The notes under the pieces: generated by a model | The model's input: the letters and a program-made list of their open reading frames with translations, nothing else | The model's database searches: none | What the model was told of the DNA's origin: nothing | DNA from: Hyphochytrium catenoides | Taxonomy: Eukaryota > Sar > Hyphochytriomycetes > Hyphochytriales > Hyphochytriaceae | Assembly: GCA_900088475.1 (NCBI GenBank) | Contig: FLMG01004307.1 | Span: forward strand, 26,101-48,240 | Reading direction: 5' to 3' | Length of the DNA: 22,140 nucleotides | Position numbers and translations under genes: made by a program | Shown here: positions 10,542 through 20,491 of the stretch, piece by piece | How positions within the stretch are numbered: position 1 is the stretch's first letter | Layout: each line of letters begins with the position of its first letter

Positions 10542-13500
10542 ATGATTTTCGTCTTTGTGATTGATACATCAGCATCAATGAATCAGCGCTCATCCGGAGG
10601 GATGACGCTGTTGGACTGTGCAAAAAGTGTGACTGAGCACTTTATCAAGCAAAGGTCCAGGGATCCCCAAAGCAGAAGTGACAGGTACTTCCTCGTCACC
10701 ACCACGACGTCTCAGCCTCCAGCGGCTCTATTAGCGGCCGGAGCGTCAGGGCCGGGTGGCAATAGCGGCAGTGGACTCTTGCCAGATATGGCAGGGGGAG
10801 ATGAGCGTGGCTCTGAAGCCATCCGTGTGGGCTGGAAGGACTCAGGCAACTTTATTCAAGAGCTCCGTAATCTGACCGCAAATGACTTTGGCAGCATCAG
10901 CCATGGCTTGCGGTCCGCGTTTGAGCTAATGAACCAAGTCAGTAACAAACCTATCAATCTCTTCACCGACCATCGCGCCTTTAATCACCCTCAGCCATTC
11001 TCCTACCTCTTCTCCCCCTTGCCTTTCTTGCTTCCATGTCACCTACTGACTCTCAGACACTATTGCCGCCTTGACCCTTTCTCTCCTTTCAGTACCGGCT
11101 GCAGACCCGAATAGATAACTATGGACAAGGACAAAATCCTTGGTTTCTTGACCCAGCCGCCTGCATTGTACTTACCGACGGGACGGAGGGTGCAGGAGGA
11201 GATACAGCACGTGAGAACCTCGTTCTCTCTATGGGCAACTCCATCGGACAAGAGCTAACTCTGGAGCCGTACAGATGGGACCAGGTATTCCTTCTCTTCA
11301 TAAGCCTTCTCTCCTTCTCTTCTCCGTTGATTATCTACCCCGCTGTAAATATTTCAAGGACCTTGGCTCTCAGCTTTCTATATGGTTTGCGCTTTCCTTG
11401 CTTTTCATCCGAGATCAATGCGTTCGGAGAGATCTACTCTTTGCCCGCATATTTCCAATGTTACGCTCTTGTGCTGTGCATCCGATGTTTGGGCTCTCCT
11501 TGCATATTCCTCCCATAACCGTCCATAATTGTGCCCTTGTATCGCCTTACTTATTGCATCATGACTGGCCTTCCAGCGGGTGTTTTCTATCTGTCTCAAA
11601 CTGCCTGGCATCAAGACCTTCGGCCGTTTTAAGCTTCCAGATGCTTCAAAATCTCTGGTTGGAGGCCAACTCGCGGCCATACGCGCCCTCTGTGAAGCCA
11701 CTGGCGGTGTCATGATGATTGCTAATAACGTGCGGAACGCACTCCATAGGTGAGAAATCCAGTGCTCATCCTCTTCCCAGAGACAGAGAGCTCGGCTCTT
11801 CTGCTCTCATATGTCGCTGCAGCAGCGTTTGACTGTCAGCGAGAGAGCAGCATCTTGGAAAAGAGCAGGACCCACGGGTTTCGGACCCACTTTCCATCCT
11901 CGCCTCTGCGCTCCGAATCTTNNNNNNNNNNNNNNNNNNNNNNNNNNNNNNNNNNNNNNNNNNNNNNNNNNNNNNNNTCCATGCTCTTATCTGCGTCTGT
12001 CAGCTGACACTGTGGCTGTTTCAAGCACCTGCCAAGGGGAAGCTTGTGTCTCCTAAGTTATGTCAAGAGCTCCATTCGTCACCATCGACACTTGCTCACT
12101 CTTTACTTCGCTGCAGGATGTTGATAACGCCTTCGTAGTGGTTAGGTCAGCGCCTGGCAGGGACTTTCACTGGCCCATCCCAGAGCCTTTCTGGTTGGAC
12201 CGCAACAACACTACTCTTCCTCCCAGGAGTGCTCACCCGTCATTGATTGTGTTGAGGGCGCCAGAGGCTGCTGCCGAGGCTGCACACACATCAATGTCGC
12301 TCGATAGATTGGGCTTCCCTGCCGATAAGTATGAGCTTCACGCCAACCTCAAGGAGTTTCCTCCCCTCGGTGTCCGCTGGCCCGTATATGTTAGGAGTAT
12401 AAGACCTGAGGCCAAACCAGGTGCGAAGGATGGGCAAAGGGATTGAAAATAAGTCGCAGCACCTTTACTTAGGTTTTGACCGTTGTGCTTCCTTCTCCTC
12501 TGTCTTTACCGTTGGGACCCTTATGTGCTGACGTGGTGGCCCTCCCTGAGACTCGGACTAAGTAGAAAATGCTTCTGAAGGTTCTTGTGACGCTATTGGA
12601 TATGTGACGACCACCGCGGCGGCAGCAGGAAAGCCACCTGTCCTTGTGCTTGTTCTTCTTCCGTACAACTATCCTCGGCTCTTCTCTCTCCTCGCCGAGG
12701 CTGCACGCACGACAGAGACCCTGGGTTTGGGCGGACAGTGGCAGTTCCAGCCTTCGAAGTTTTCCGCTGCCTGGCGCCAAGGACTAAGCGCTTACATCAT
12801 CTCTACACCCACCTACTACTATGGCACGCTAAAGAAGGTGCTAAAGCGGTACAATTTGCATACCTTTGTGCCGGACTTAGCCGATGGGGGAAGAAGCTTT
12901 CAGGTAGGAGCCCAGAAGGCCGCTCTGTTGCTTCTTCCCTTTCCCACATGTTGTCTCCAAATTTCTGTGCTCTGACTCACGTCATCACCTCCTGCAGGTT
13001 AACAGCTACTTGATGCGGCTCTGGGAGATGAAGAAGGCAGAAAACGAGAAGCCAGCAGTTAAGGCTGACAAGCCTCGGCCTATGGACCTAGCTATAGCTA
13101 AGTTAGAGCCTACCTCGACTACTATCCAGAGCGCCTTCAGTACGCCTCTCTCTCTCCTTAGAGCTCGCTGTGCCGAACTTCGGCAATGCCTAGAGTCTAA
13201 GCTTCAGCTAGGCGCTAGCGCACCTTCTTCTCTTTCCTCAATGCCTTCCCCACTTATCTCTCAAATCACTTCCAGAAAGGCCGGCCAGTGGAGGGGAGAC
13301 TTTGGCAGAATGTCTCCGTCCCCAAGGGCAGTGAAAGAAGATGGAAAGCACTTTGTTCCCATAGGAGAGATGGGCAACTACCAGCCCGTTCTGTTGAAGA
13401 AAGAGGCACCTCGAGATCCTCTGGCTATCAATCCGGATGTTGACGAGGACACGATTGCAGGTCTGAGGAGGAGACAGCTGCAAGTGCACTTTGGGAATCC

Positions 13501-14862
13501 CTACAAGCGAAAGGAGGCAAAGGTGTGATAGACTTGGTGCTCCTTCTTCCTCATCAGCTGCTGCTCTAGCTCTGCAGACTCCCACCTCTTCGTTCTTAAC
13601 TCTAGCTTTCATTGCTTTCCACTCCATCTTACTCCTGGTAGCTCTACTCTCTCCTTTCTCTTCTTGACCATATGTGGCTAAAATGATCATCACCCTCGGA
13701 CTCTATCTCTCTGCCTTTCTCTTCCACGATTGGGGGTGGACGTACTAAACCTTTCCTCTTCCTAGACCATTCCCATTGATGGAGGAGACACATTAAAGGT
13801 ACGACTGCTCTTGCGCATGTCTTAGCCTCCGTCTATTCGCTAACCCTTGATTTAACCTCGTATACTCGTATATTTGTTCATTTCCTTCGCCGTCTACTTC
13901 TTTTCGTCCACGAAGAGCCCATTAAGTGACGATGAAGACTCCAGAGAGTCACAAAGCTCCGTGACAGATGGGGAAGAGGTTGGAGAGGCTGTACTTCTGA
14001 ACCAAGATTCTGCTATTAGGCGACAGAGAAGAAAGCGTCACCGCTCTTACAGCTCCCGTTTCCGCTCCTGGAGTCTCTCCTCTGACACCTCTGCTCCCTC
14101 TCCCCCCTCTCTCTCATCTTCTGAGGAAGGCACTCCTCCTTCTAGCCCTATTTTATCCGATCAGGCTCCGTCCCTCCCTTCTTCTGACGTGGAAATGGAA
14201 GATAACTTTACAGATGACGTCGCTAGCGCTTCAGGGCCCGAAGTGAGGCCCTCTCTCTTCCCAAATACTGCTGCCCCTCCTGGTGACCTTCCACTTGACC
14301 CTTCTGCGGATGGGAAGACGCGAGGAAGCCCTAGAAAAAGAGGAATACATAGTCCTCGCTCTTACTCCTATGAGACAAGTGCTACGTTTACCTATAAGAC
14401 TGAGGAAGATGTGGCGGAAGCATTGGCACGTAGTGGATCTCTCGCACAACGGAATGGAGAGATTCACCAACTTATCAGAAAAGCTAGGACCTCAGTCGCG
14501 GTAAGATAAACATTACTTACTTAGCATTCGTCCATCCTTCGCGAGCCACTGTGCAATCGCCTCGCACCTCGTTTTATACCCGGTCGTAGGCGTCTCTATA
14601 CCTCCTGGCGTCCATTTGCCTGGCTTTGCCTCCAGTAGACATCAAGGAGTTACTCCCGATCTCCTCTTTCTAACAATTTGGATGAACTCTCTAGGAAATC
14701 AATCAGATATTGGCGATCTTTTCGGACATGCAGACTGCTTTGGGGGCTGGCGTGGCCGTCTATATCTCTGCTGCCATTCGTCAAGCCTCCCATTTCAAGA
14801 AAACGAAGATCGTTGAAGCTCTAAGAGGATATTCGGCCAGACGAGGCATCCGTCTGGGCTGA
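10542..14862 (+). CDS. INTS6: Integrator complex subunit 6 (VWA domain; spliced, interrupted by assembly gap)
   Basis: Subunit of the nuclear Integrator complex, which cleaves nascent snRNA and other RNA polymerase II transcripts; in animals INTS6 helps recruit PP2A. Exons: 10542-10937, 11093-11284, 11577-11749, ~11783 into the gap at 11922, 12117-12420, 12566 (or 12581)-12903, 12998-13522, 13766-13798, 13916-14500, 14695-14862. Residues 1-~250 form the VWA domain, with the MIDAS motif DTSAS at 8-12; NYGQGQNPWFLDP and EPYRWDQ are family hallmarks. Exon 5 has HWPIPEPFW and TLPPRSAHP; exon 6 has LLPYNYPRL; exon 7 has VPIGEMGNYQ and HFGNPYK. The last exon is the conserved INTS6/SAGE1/DDX26B C-terminal domain. 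There is a G/S-rich insertion of roughly 40 residues after RYFLVT, and a Ser/acidic linker in exon 9. Apart from the gap, the only weak join is exon 3 to exon 4. The ATG fits the family N-terminus. Confidence 0.94.
11922..11977. other. Assembly gap (56 N) inside INTS6
   Basis: The run of N follows the exon containing SLQQRLTVSERAASWKRAGP, which aligns with the end of the VWA region in animal INTS6. The next recognisable exon starts at 12117, so the 3' end of exon 4 and part of the following intron are missing. The gap length may be an estimate; the reading frame across it cannot be inferred. Confidence 0.99.
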
Positions 14863-15092
14863 CACCGTTCCTTCCATGTTTATATTTAAAGCTCGGTGAG
14901 AGATCATGATCTAATGGGTAATGTAGCTTAAGGGGTCCTCGTGGTCAACACTCGTCAAAGGAGAGTGTTCATGCCACTTGAGAGCATCTCTGTCACTCAT
15001 AATGTATATATGGTAGCTCCTTGTCCCGCGAAGAGCTTGAAGAGGCAGTTCTCTCTCACCTCTAACCAATAAATAGAAATCGCCATACCGGA
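14863..15092. terminator. Convergent 3' region of INTS6 and the beta-hydroxylase gene
   Basis: Only 230 bp separate the two stop codons. A plus-strand AATAAA at 15068-15073 could serve INTS6 as a poly(A) signal, but it is about 205 bp from the stop and right next to the opposing coding end. The 3' untranslated regions may therefore overlap. No other clear signal is visible. Confidence 0.35.
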
Positions 15093-16918
15093 TCAGAAGC
15101 TCCATATCGCACTCTCCTCTACAGGCAAGTCCTTTGCTCTCTCAATGACAGCATAAAAATCTTCTCCTGATGGATTCTCCTCACAGTATCTTCTATCAGC
15201 TTTCTCTCTGGCCCTCTGCAGAAGATGGAAGAAGCGGCACTCTTCTTTATCCAGATCAGGATGCCAGACGTCGAAGATCAGGACGATCCGAGAGCTCTCG
15301 AGATCGTGGTTCCACACTTCATGTTCGAATGAGTCGTCGAAGATGAGACACTTCCCTTCCTCCAAGAGCCGTCTCTCACCTCCAACTCTAATCTCACAGC
15401 CGCCAGACGGGACGACCAACGGGAGATGACAGCGTAACTTCTTATTCGTTGGGCCGTGATGCTTCGTAATATGTGTATTTGGAGCTAACGCAGAGAAGAA
15501 GGCGTGCTCATAGGCGTTAGGTAGAGAGCTGAGAGTGTGGACTGTCTCTGGGCACAGAGCTCGGTTCGAAGCGCAGTCCACATTGTGCAGAAAGAGGTAG
15601 AAGACATTCCAGTGCCCAGCATCATGTCCCAGTGAACCAACGCCATCCGACGCCTTGTGAGAATAAGACCGTTCGTGACATAGCGGAAAGAGCAAGAGAG
15701 GGAGGAACGAGGGAAAGAGAGAGGTTGGAAGGAGGGAAAGAGTCTCGAAGGTGCAGCAGAAATAGAAAAACAGAGATGACAAGAGCTGCAGCGCCAGTCT
15801 ATGCGGGGACAAGACGGAGATCTTCGAAGAGAAGAAAGCTTACAAAGAGAAGTTAACTCCAAGAGCGTGTGACTGCAAGAGCTAGAGCGAGAGAGAGAGA
15901 GGCCAAGCATGGGACAGTCGAGGATAAGTGGAAGAAAGCAGACGAGTAGCCAGAGAGTGGCCAACATCGATGCTTTTTTTGGTTCTTCACCTTGGCTCGG
16001 GCCCCGTGGGCTGGTCCTCTGTAAGGCTGGAAAGTCCTTTGGTCCGCTGTCTTCAGGCTGAGCAGTTCCACGCGGATGCTCTCAAACGCTTCTTCTACTA
16101 TCTGAACCCAAGAGAATTCCTTGCGATCCCAAAAGGGACAAGCTCTGAGGCCTGCAGATACCGATCAGGTTTGAGGGAAGAGAGCGAGAGAGAAAAGGGA
16201 AAGAGAGAGAGGATGAATGAAAAAGAGAGAAAGAGAGAGAGAGGGGAGATGAAGAACTAGCGAGAGACAGTGAGAGAGAAGGAGGGCGGAAAGGTACCAG
16301 GGATAAGTTCTGGGCAACCAATTTGCCAGCTGTTTGCCTCCAAAGGGATCCGTCTCTTATTCACTTCATTCAACAGCCATCCTCGCACCCGACGGCAAGT
16401 CTCTCTCTTCTCCTCCGAGCAGACAATCTTCTGGATCCACTGCAGCAACGCCTGTAGGGACAGAAATGGGAGGCTAACGAGAGGGAGACAGAGCGAGACA
16501 GACAGAGAGAGAGAGAGAGCGGCAGGCAGAGAGAGAGGAAGAAGAGAGAAGGAGAGGGGCAGAGAGCGAACGACGAAAAGAGGGAAAACGATAGAGAGAC
16601 AGAGAGAGAAAGAGAGAGACAAACAAGATGCGACTGTTGGGCCTCTCCCTTTACCTAACCGATACATCTAGGAGATGAAGAAAGAGGAGAGATAAAAAAA
16701 GAGAGAGAGAAACGCGCTACCTGACGGGGCAGAGGGGCGAGCATCAGCTCATCGAGAAACCGCTGAATGCCTGCGAAGACGAGCTCTTCTCTCTTCTCCA
16801 TCTCAGGCTGGTCCTCGAGGGTGCTGCTCAATGGGCTTCTCTCTCCCTGTTCTTTCCGTGTTGCTGCCTCTGCATCCTCATCTCTCCCGGCAGTCTCTCC
16901 TTTGCTTATCCGCAGCAT
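15093..16918 (-). CDS. Aspartyl/asparaginyl beta-hydroxylase domain protein
   Basis: Predicted Fe(II)/2-oxoglutarate dioxygenase of the AspH family, which hydroxylates Asp or Asn side chains in target proteins. Exons (minus): 16721-16918, 16298-16451, 15991-16151, 15093-15653, all in phase, giving ~357 residues from ATG 16918. The N-terminal ~66 residues are polar. Exon 2 carries SWQIGCPELIPG, exon 3 WDRKEFSWVQ and FQPYRGPAHGARAK, and exon 4 HWNVFYLFLHN. The catalytic core shows HHGPTN (His236), RCHLPLVVP, FDDSFEHEVWN (His282) and FDVWHPDL. The 46-residue spacing between the two His equals that of the iron ligands I remember in mammalian AspH. No transmembrane anchor or TPR region is visible in this model. 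Frame is open above the ATG to an acceptor at 16946, so a further 5' exon is possible. Introns are swollen by CT repeats. Confidence 0.88.
16480..16625. repeat. GA/CT-rich tract in hydroxylase intron
   Basis: Interrupted (GA)n on the plus strand, so pyrimidine-rich on the sense strand of the minus-strand gene. It lies inside the intron 16452-16720. The neighbouring intron 16152-16297 has similar tracts at about 16180-16260. Confidence 0.85.
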
Positions 16919-16946
16919 CTCCTTGACCAGGGGAGACCCCGACAGA

Positions 16947-17337
16947 CTAGAGAGATATCAAGAAGAGAGAGAGGCAATGACGATGGAGCCAGCTCTCCCT
17001 CTTCTTATTGGCAAAAGAGAGAAGAAAGGCTCAATGACCTAGGGAGATGCAGATAAAGTGGAGGAATTAGGGTCTAGCGAGAGGGAGAGAAACAGAGAGA
17101 GAGAGAAACAAAGAGAGAGAGACAGTGAGAGAGAGACACAGAGAGAGAGAGACAAGAGAGAGTTGAACAGGTCCTAGAAGAGGAAAGAGAGAGAAAGGAA
17201 CAGAGAGAAGCAGGTTTTTTCGGGTAAGCCGATTCTAGGTGGCATCTGTCCGAGAATAATTGCTCCTCGAACCTTCGCACCACTCCAACTTAGTCATTAA
17301 ATTCTAGCAACCTTCGGTTAACATACTTGGTATCTAG
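16947..17337. other. Region upstream of the hydroxylase gene
   Basis: Contains GA-rich tracts (about 17075-17165) and no secure gene. A minus-strand segment after a CTAG acceptor near 17040 reads VIEPFFSLLPIRRGRAG and could be an untested 5' exon of the hydroxylase. It does not join in phase with the exon ending at 16946, so I leave it out of the model. Confidence 0.4.
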
Positions 17338-17473
17338 TTATTTTCGATATTGTCTTATCGAGAAGACAAACTCTCCTAGATCTTCAACTTGAGAGAGATT
17401 TCTGGATCTTCCTTGAGCTGCCGCTGTCATCGCATCATCGCTGCTGAAATGAGGAAGAAACGTTTGAAGCAAC

Positions 17474-17511
<38 letters not shown>

Positions 17512-17676
17512 CACGCTCACAGAGACAGAGGCAGAGGATGTATCGGGGAGAGGGAGAGAGACATACATGTAAATAATGCGAGAAAGTGAGAGAGAGAGAG
17601 CGGCCGGGAACGAGAGAGAGCGCTGGAAGAGAGAGGGAAAGAGAACAGAGAGCGAGATCGAGCGATAGTAAGAGAT

Positions 17677-17707
<31 letters not shown>

Positions 17708-19857
17708 GGGAGGACATTGGATAGTGTCAGAAGTCGGGCCTTGGGCTACCAGTCCCGAAGCCCCGTCCCTCCTTTCAAGACAGCATCTGACCTCTTCATC
17801 GTCTCTGGGATCCCACAAGGGTGGCAGTTCCCCACTGGAGAGAAGGGAAGCAGAAGAGAGAGAGAGCCCCGGGAAAGAAGTTAGAACAGAGAGAGAGCTC
17901 CGCTAATAGTGCTTTGAGGTTCATCCTCTGGCACGTCAGGAGCTGGCGAAGAAAGAATGTGCCGCTGAGTGGGTTTAAGAGCTTAATCCGCTTGTGCTGA
18001 CGCATGGCTCGCCCCGTCCCACGTGTTACTTCTCACGCTTCAGTCTGGCCGCGGGGACCTGTCGCCTCTCTAATATGTGACTCTCCTAGCCTTTCTCTCC
18101 GCTTGCTGGTCTCTCCTTATCCTCTTTTCTTCCATTGCTCCTTCGTCGAGTCTGTTCCAAGGCTCTCGTTCGCTGCAGTTTACCTTCCAGATGGGTCAAG
18201 GGCTGAGTTGCAAGAGAGAGAGAAGAAGTACACATGGGCCTCTCATTATCGTTAGCTAGCAGTCTATGGCGGTACGACGTCTCTCTCCGATCGACACCTA
18301 TTACCTCGTGCTGATTGTGACGAGAGAGAAAAAGAGAGAGAGAGAGAGTGAGAGAGAACCACACACATACAGAGAGAGAGAGAGAGAGAGAGAGAAAACA
18401 GCACGGGAACAGGCGGAGAATCAGCCTCGACATCTCATTAGTGATCAGGCATGCGCTGGGCGAGTGGCCTACCTCAGATGAACTCAGACGGCAGCCTAGA
18501 ACCCCGTCCAGGTCTGTTGAATCCTCTTCACCGAGAGTCTCAAGGAAACGCCCTTCCTGACGCTGAGCCTGTGCGGAGAAGATATAAGGCAAGCTTGTGA
18601 GTGGATGAAGGAGAGAGAGGCGCAGAGACAAGAGAGAGACCATGTCCTTCTCCCTCTGAGCTCGCTGAGAACTGCAAAGACAACCGCATTCTATCAGCGC
18701 AGACCATTGCCCTGCAATCCAGCAACAAGAGAGACGGGAAGGAGACTGCACGTAAGAGGCGACAGACGCTGGATAGGCAGAGGACACGTGTTTGCTCACT
18801 TGAGACAAGAACACCGCTGCTTCTCCCTCAGCAGGTAACTAGACCAGGCGCAACTTCAAAGCTTGGCCTCCTTCCTTGCACGTGGTCAGTCAGCTGTGGG
18901 CCACAAACAGCACTCAGCGGGTAAAGCAGAGATAGAATATCAGGCGGAGGCTCTTCAGATAAGCACGGGATAGCGACTCAGCCTGTTGGAAGATAGAGTG
19001 ATATTACATGGACGTGCTGGCGCTCTGGAGACGGACCTTGATCTCTCTCGTCTCTTCCGTGGGAAGAGTTAGTGGCTCGAGTCTGTTATCGATGAGGGGA
19101 GCTGGCTTCAGCCTTTGCCCTAAGAGAGGGGCGGAGCTGAGACACATGCAGTGCTGGCACCTTCTTTCTCCGCTAGCGTCCAGGCTCTCACGGGCCAAGG
19201 TTGTTGGATGATGCTAAGGAAGAGAAGCGATGCCCCAGAGTGTACGGAGAGCCAGACAGGTAGGGAAAGGAACTTAGCGTCTCTTTGGGCTTGACAATGG
19301 CTGGTGATGAGAGCGCCATCTATGCATAAGACCAATAGAGCAGGATAAGGAGCTCATAAGAGAGACAGGGCTAGGACTAAACAATAGAGAGAAACCGAGG
19401 GAGGAATGGTAGAAGCGGCGCAAGTAGGGAACCTGAAGACAGCCAGGGAAGGAGGCAGCTGAGGACGCTCTTACTTCTTTTTTTGCAAGAAGTTGCCCGC
19501 ATCAAGACTCGAACTGGAGATGGCTGGGTCCAGGAAAGAGAGGGAGAAAGAAGGCACACAGAGAGAGAGAAAGACAGAGAGAAAGAGAGAGACGGTTAGT
19601 TGTCTGACAGGAGCGATGGCTGTAGGAAAGGAAAGCCACGCGAGAGAGTAGCCCTTACACATCTCAGCAAGACAGCGGAACTCCCTGTCTGCTTGCCTGC
19701 CCTCCAGATTATGCTTTGTCCTTGCTAGCGATAATCTAAGATCGCCTCTTTCTCTTCCTGTCAAGAGAGAGAAGGAGTTTGCTGGGTGAATGAGAGACGA
19801 AAGCCGATACCAAAGATCCGGCCGACGGACGAGTCGATGAAGAGGAGGCAATGACAT
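17338..19857 (-). CDS. Probable spliced gene(s) of unknown function (exon model incomplete)
   Basis: A series of minus-strand segments with splice sites and protein-like composition. The first starts with ATG 19857 and runs to a GTAAGG donor at 19658 (66 residues, including LARTKHNLEGRQ). Then come 19037-19119 (LPTEETREIK), a segment from a CAG acceptor reading AESLSRAYLKSLRLIF to a stop at 18914, 18641-18671 (SQRAQREKDM), 18473-18568 (AQRQEGRFLETLGEEDS), 18184-18310 (VIGVDRRETSYRHRLL), and a segment near 17885-17955 (APDVPEDEPQSTISG). Others are near 17795-17855 (GELPPLWDPRDDEE) and a final part ending at 17338 (LSQVEDLGEFVFSIRQYRK). The joins 18641/18568, 18473/18310 and 18184/~17955 are in phase. 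The stop at 18914 may split this into two genes. I recognise no family; hydrophilic, charged helices are likely. Confidence 0.33.
17476..17508. repeat. (GA)n microsatellite
   Basis: Nearly perfect GA dinucleotide run on the plus strand, within the putative intron before the last exon-like segment of the 17.3-19.9 kb minus-strand gene. It gives spurious Arg-Glu and Ser-Leu reading frames. Confidence 0.92.
17586..17708. repeat. Interrupted GA-rich tract
   Basis: About 120 bp of GA-rich sequence with short interruptions, ending in a clean run at 17692-17708. It is pyrimidine-rich on the minus (presumed sense) strand, consistent with an intronic position. Confidence 0.85.
18320..18397. repeat. 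GA-rich tract with clean (GA)n run
   Basis: GA-rich stretch with an uninterrupted run at about 18370-18394. It lies between the exon-like segments 18473-18568 and 18184-18310, so it forms most of that putative intron. Confidence 0.88.
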
Positions 19858-20491
19858 AATTAGCACGACAAGTGCTTAGAAATCTGAGAGGACGTGTCGG
19901 AAGAAGAAGGAAGAACATCAGTTGCCCTCTGCATCATTCGGTCGGAAGGAGAAGGAAGAACATCAGTTGCCCTCTGCGTCATTCGGTCCTGCTCTCTTCT
20001 CTTCTACGTACCTCTGTCATCATCTTCTTCAAGCATCATACAGGCTTGCGTGCCTTTGTAGGAACAACAGACGGCCGTAGGACCCAGCGACATGAGGAGT
20101 GGCGAGTGAAAGGGAAGCGCCCCGGACGAGAGAAAGAGAGTAGGAGAGGAAGGAGGAGAGGAGAAGTGCCCCAAGGCTCACAAAGAACAGTAGACAGAAG
20201 GGACAAATATAAGGCCAAGCAAACAAGGGGAAGAGCCCGAAGAAGACAGAGGCAGAGAGGAGTGGGATCTGTCGGATCGGGAGAGAAGAAGCAGAGCTAC
20301 CGACAGAACATGAAGAGCTAGCGGAGAGGGAAAGGGCGAGGAGACAAAGCAAAGAACGGACGATGACGACTAAGAGCACAGAAAGAAGAGCCATTCCTCT
20401 TCATAAGAACGAGCTCTTCTCCTCATAAATAAGTGACCTACGAGGAGAGAGACTACGTTCTCTTCTCTCTCCTCTGTCATTATCTTGCTGG
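19858..20491. other. Intergenic region with no secure gene
   Basis: Purine-rich on the plus strand and carrying the 45-bp tandem duplication. The long plus-strand frame 19872-20321 lacks an ATG start and is dominated by Arg/Lys/Glu from GA-rich DNA, so I do not call it. This stretch should hold the 3' end of the membrane-protein gene and the promoter of the gene starting at 19857. Confidence 0.5.
19896..19985. repeat. 45-bp tandem duplication, two copies
   Basis: Unit 1 is 19896-19940 and unit 2 is 19941-19985, each starting GTCGGAAG and ending CATTCG. They differ at two positions, both A versus G. The unit length is a multiple of three, but the frame it lies in shows no other sign of coding. 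It looks like a recent duplication. Confidence 0.95.

Noticed and set aside
11231-11576. Plus-strand ORFs reading from INTS6 exon 2 or through the following sequence
   Set aside because: They are intron read-through; the family match resumes at 11577 after a CAG acceptor.
13523-13873. INTS6 ending at the TGA at 13526
   Set aside because: Family similarity continues in the 33-bp exon 13766-13798 and in the C-terminal domain at 14695-14862, all in phase.
14911-15105. 64-codon minus-strand ORF beginning over the hydroxylase stop codon
   Set aside because: Composition is protein-like, but it overlaps the end of a well-supported gene in another frame and fills a short convergent 3' region; no splice link or family was seen.
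19872-20321. Plus-strand 149-codon frame containing the 15-residue duplication
   Set aside because: It starts at GTG, not ATG, and is mostly Arg/Lys/Glu/Gln from purine-rich DNA.
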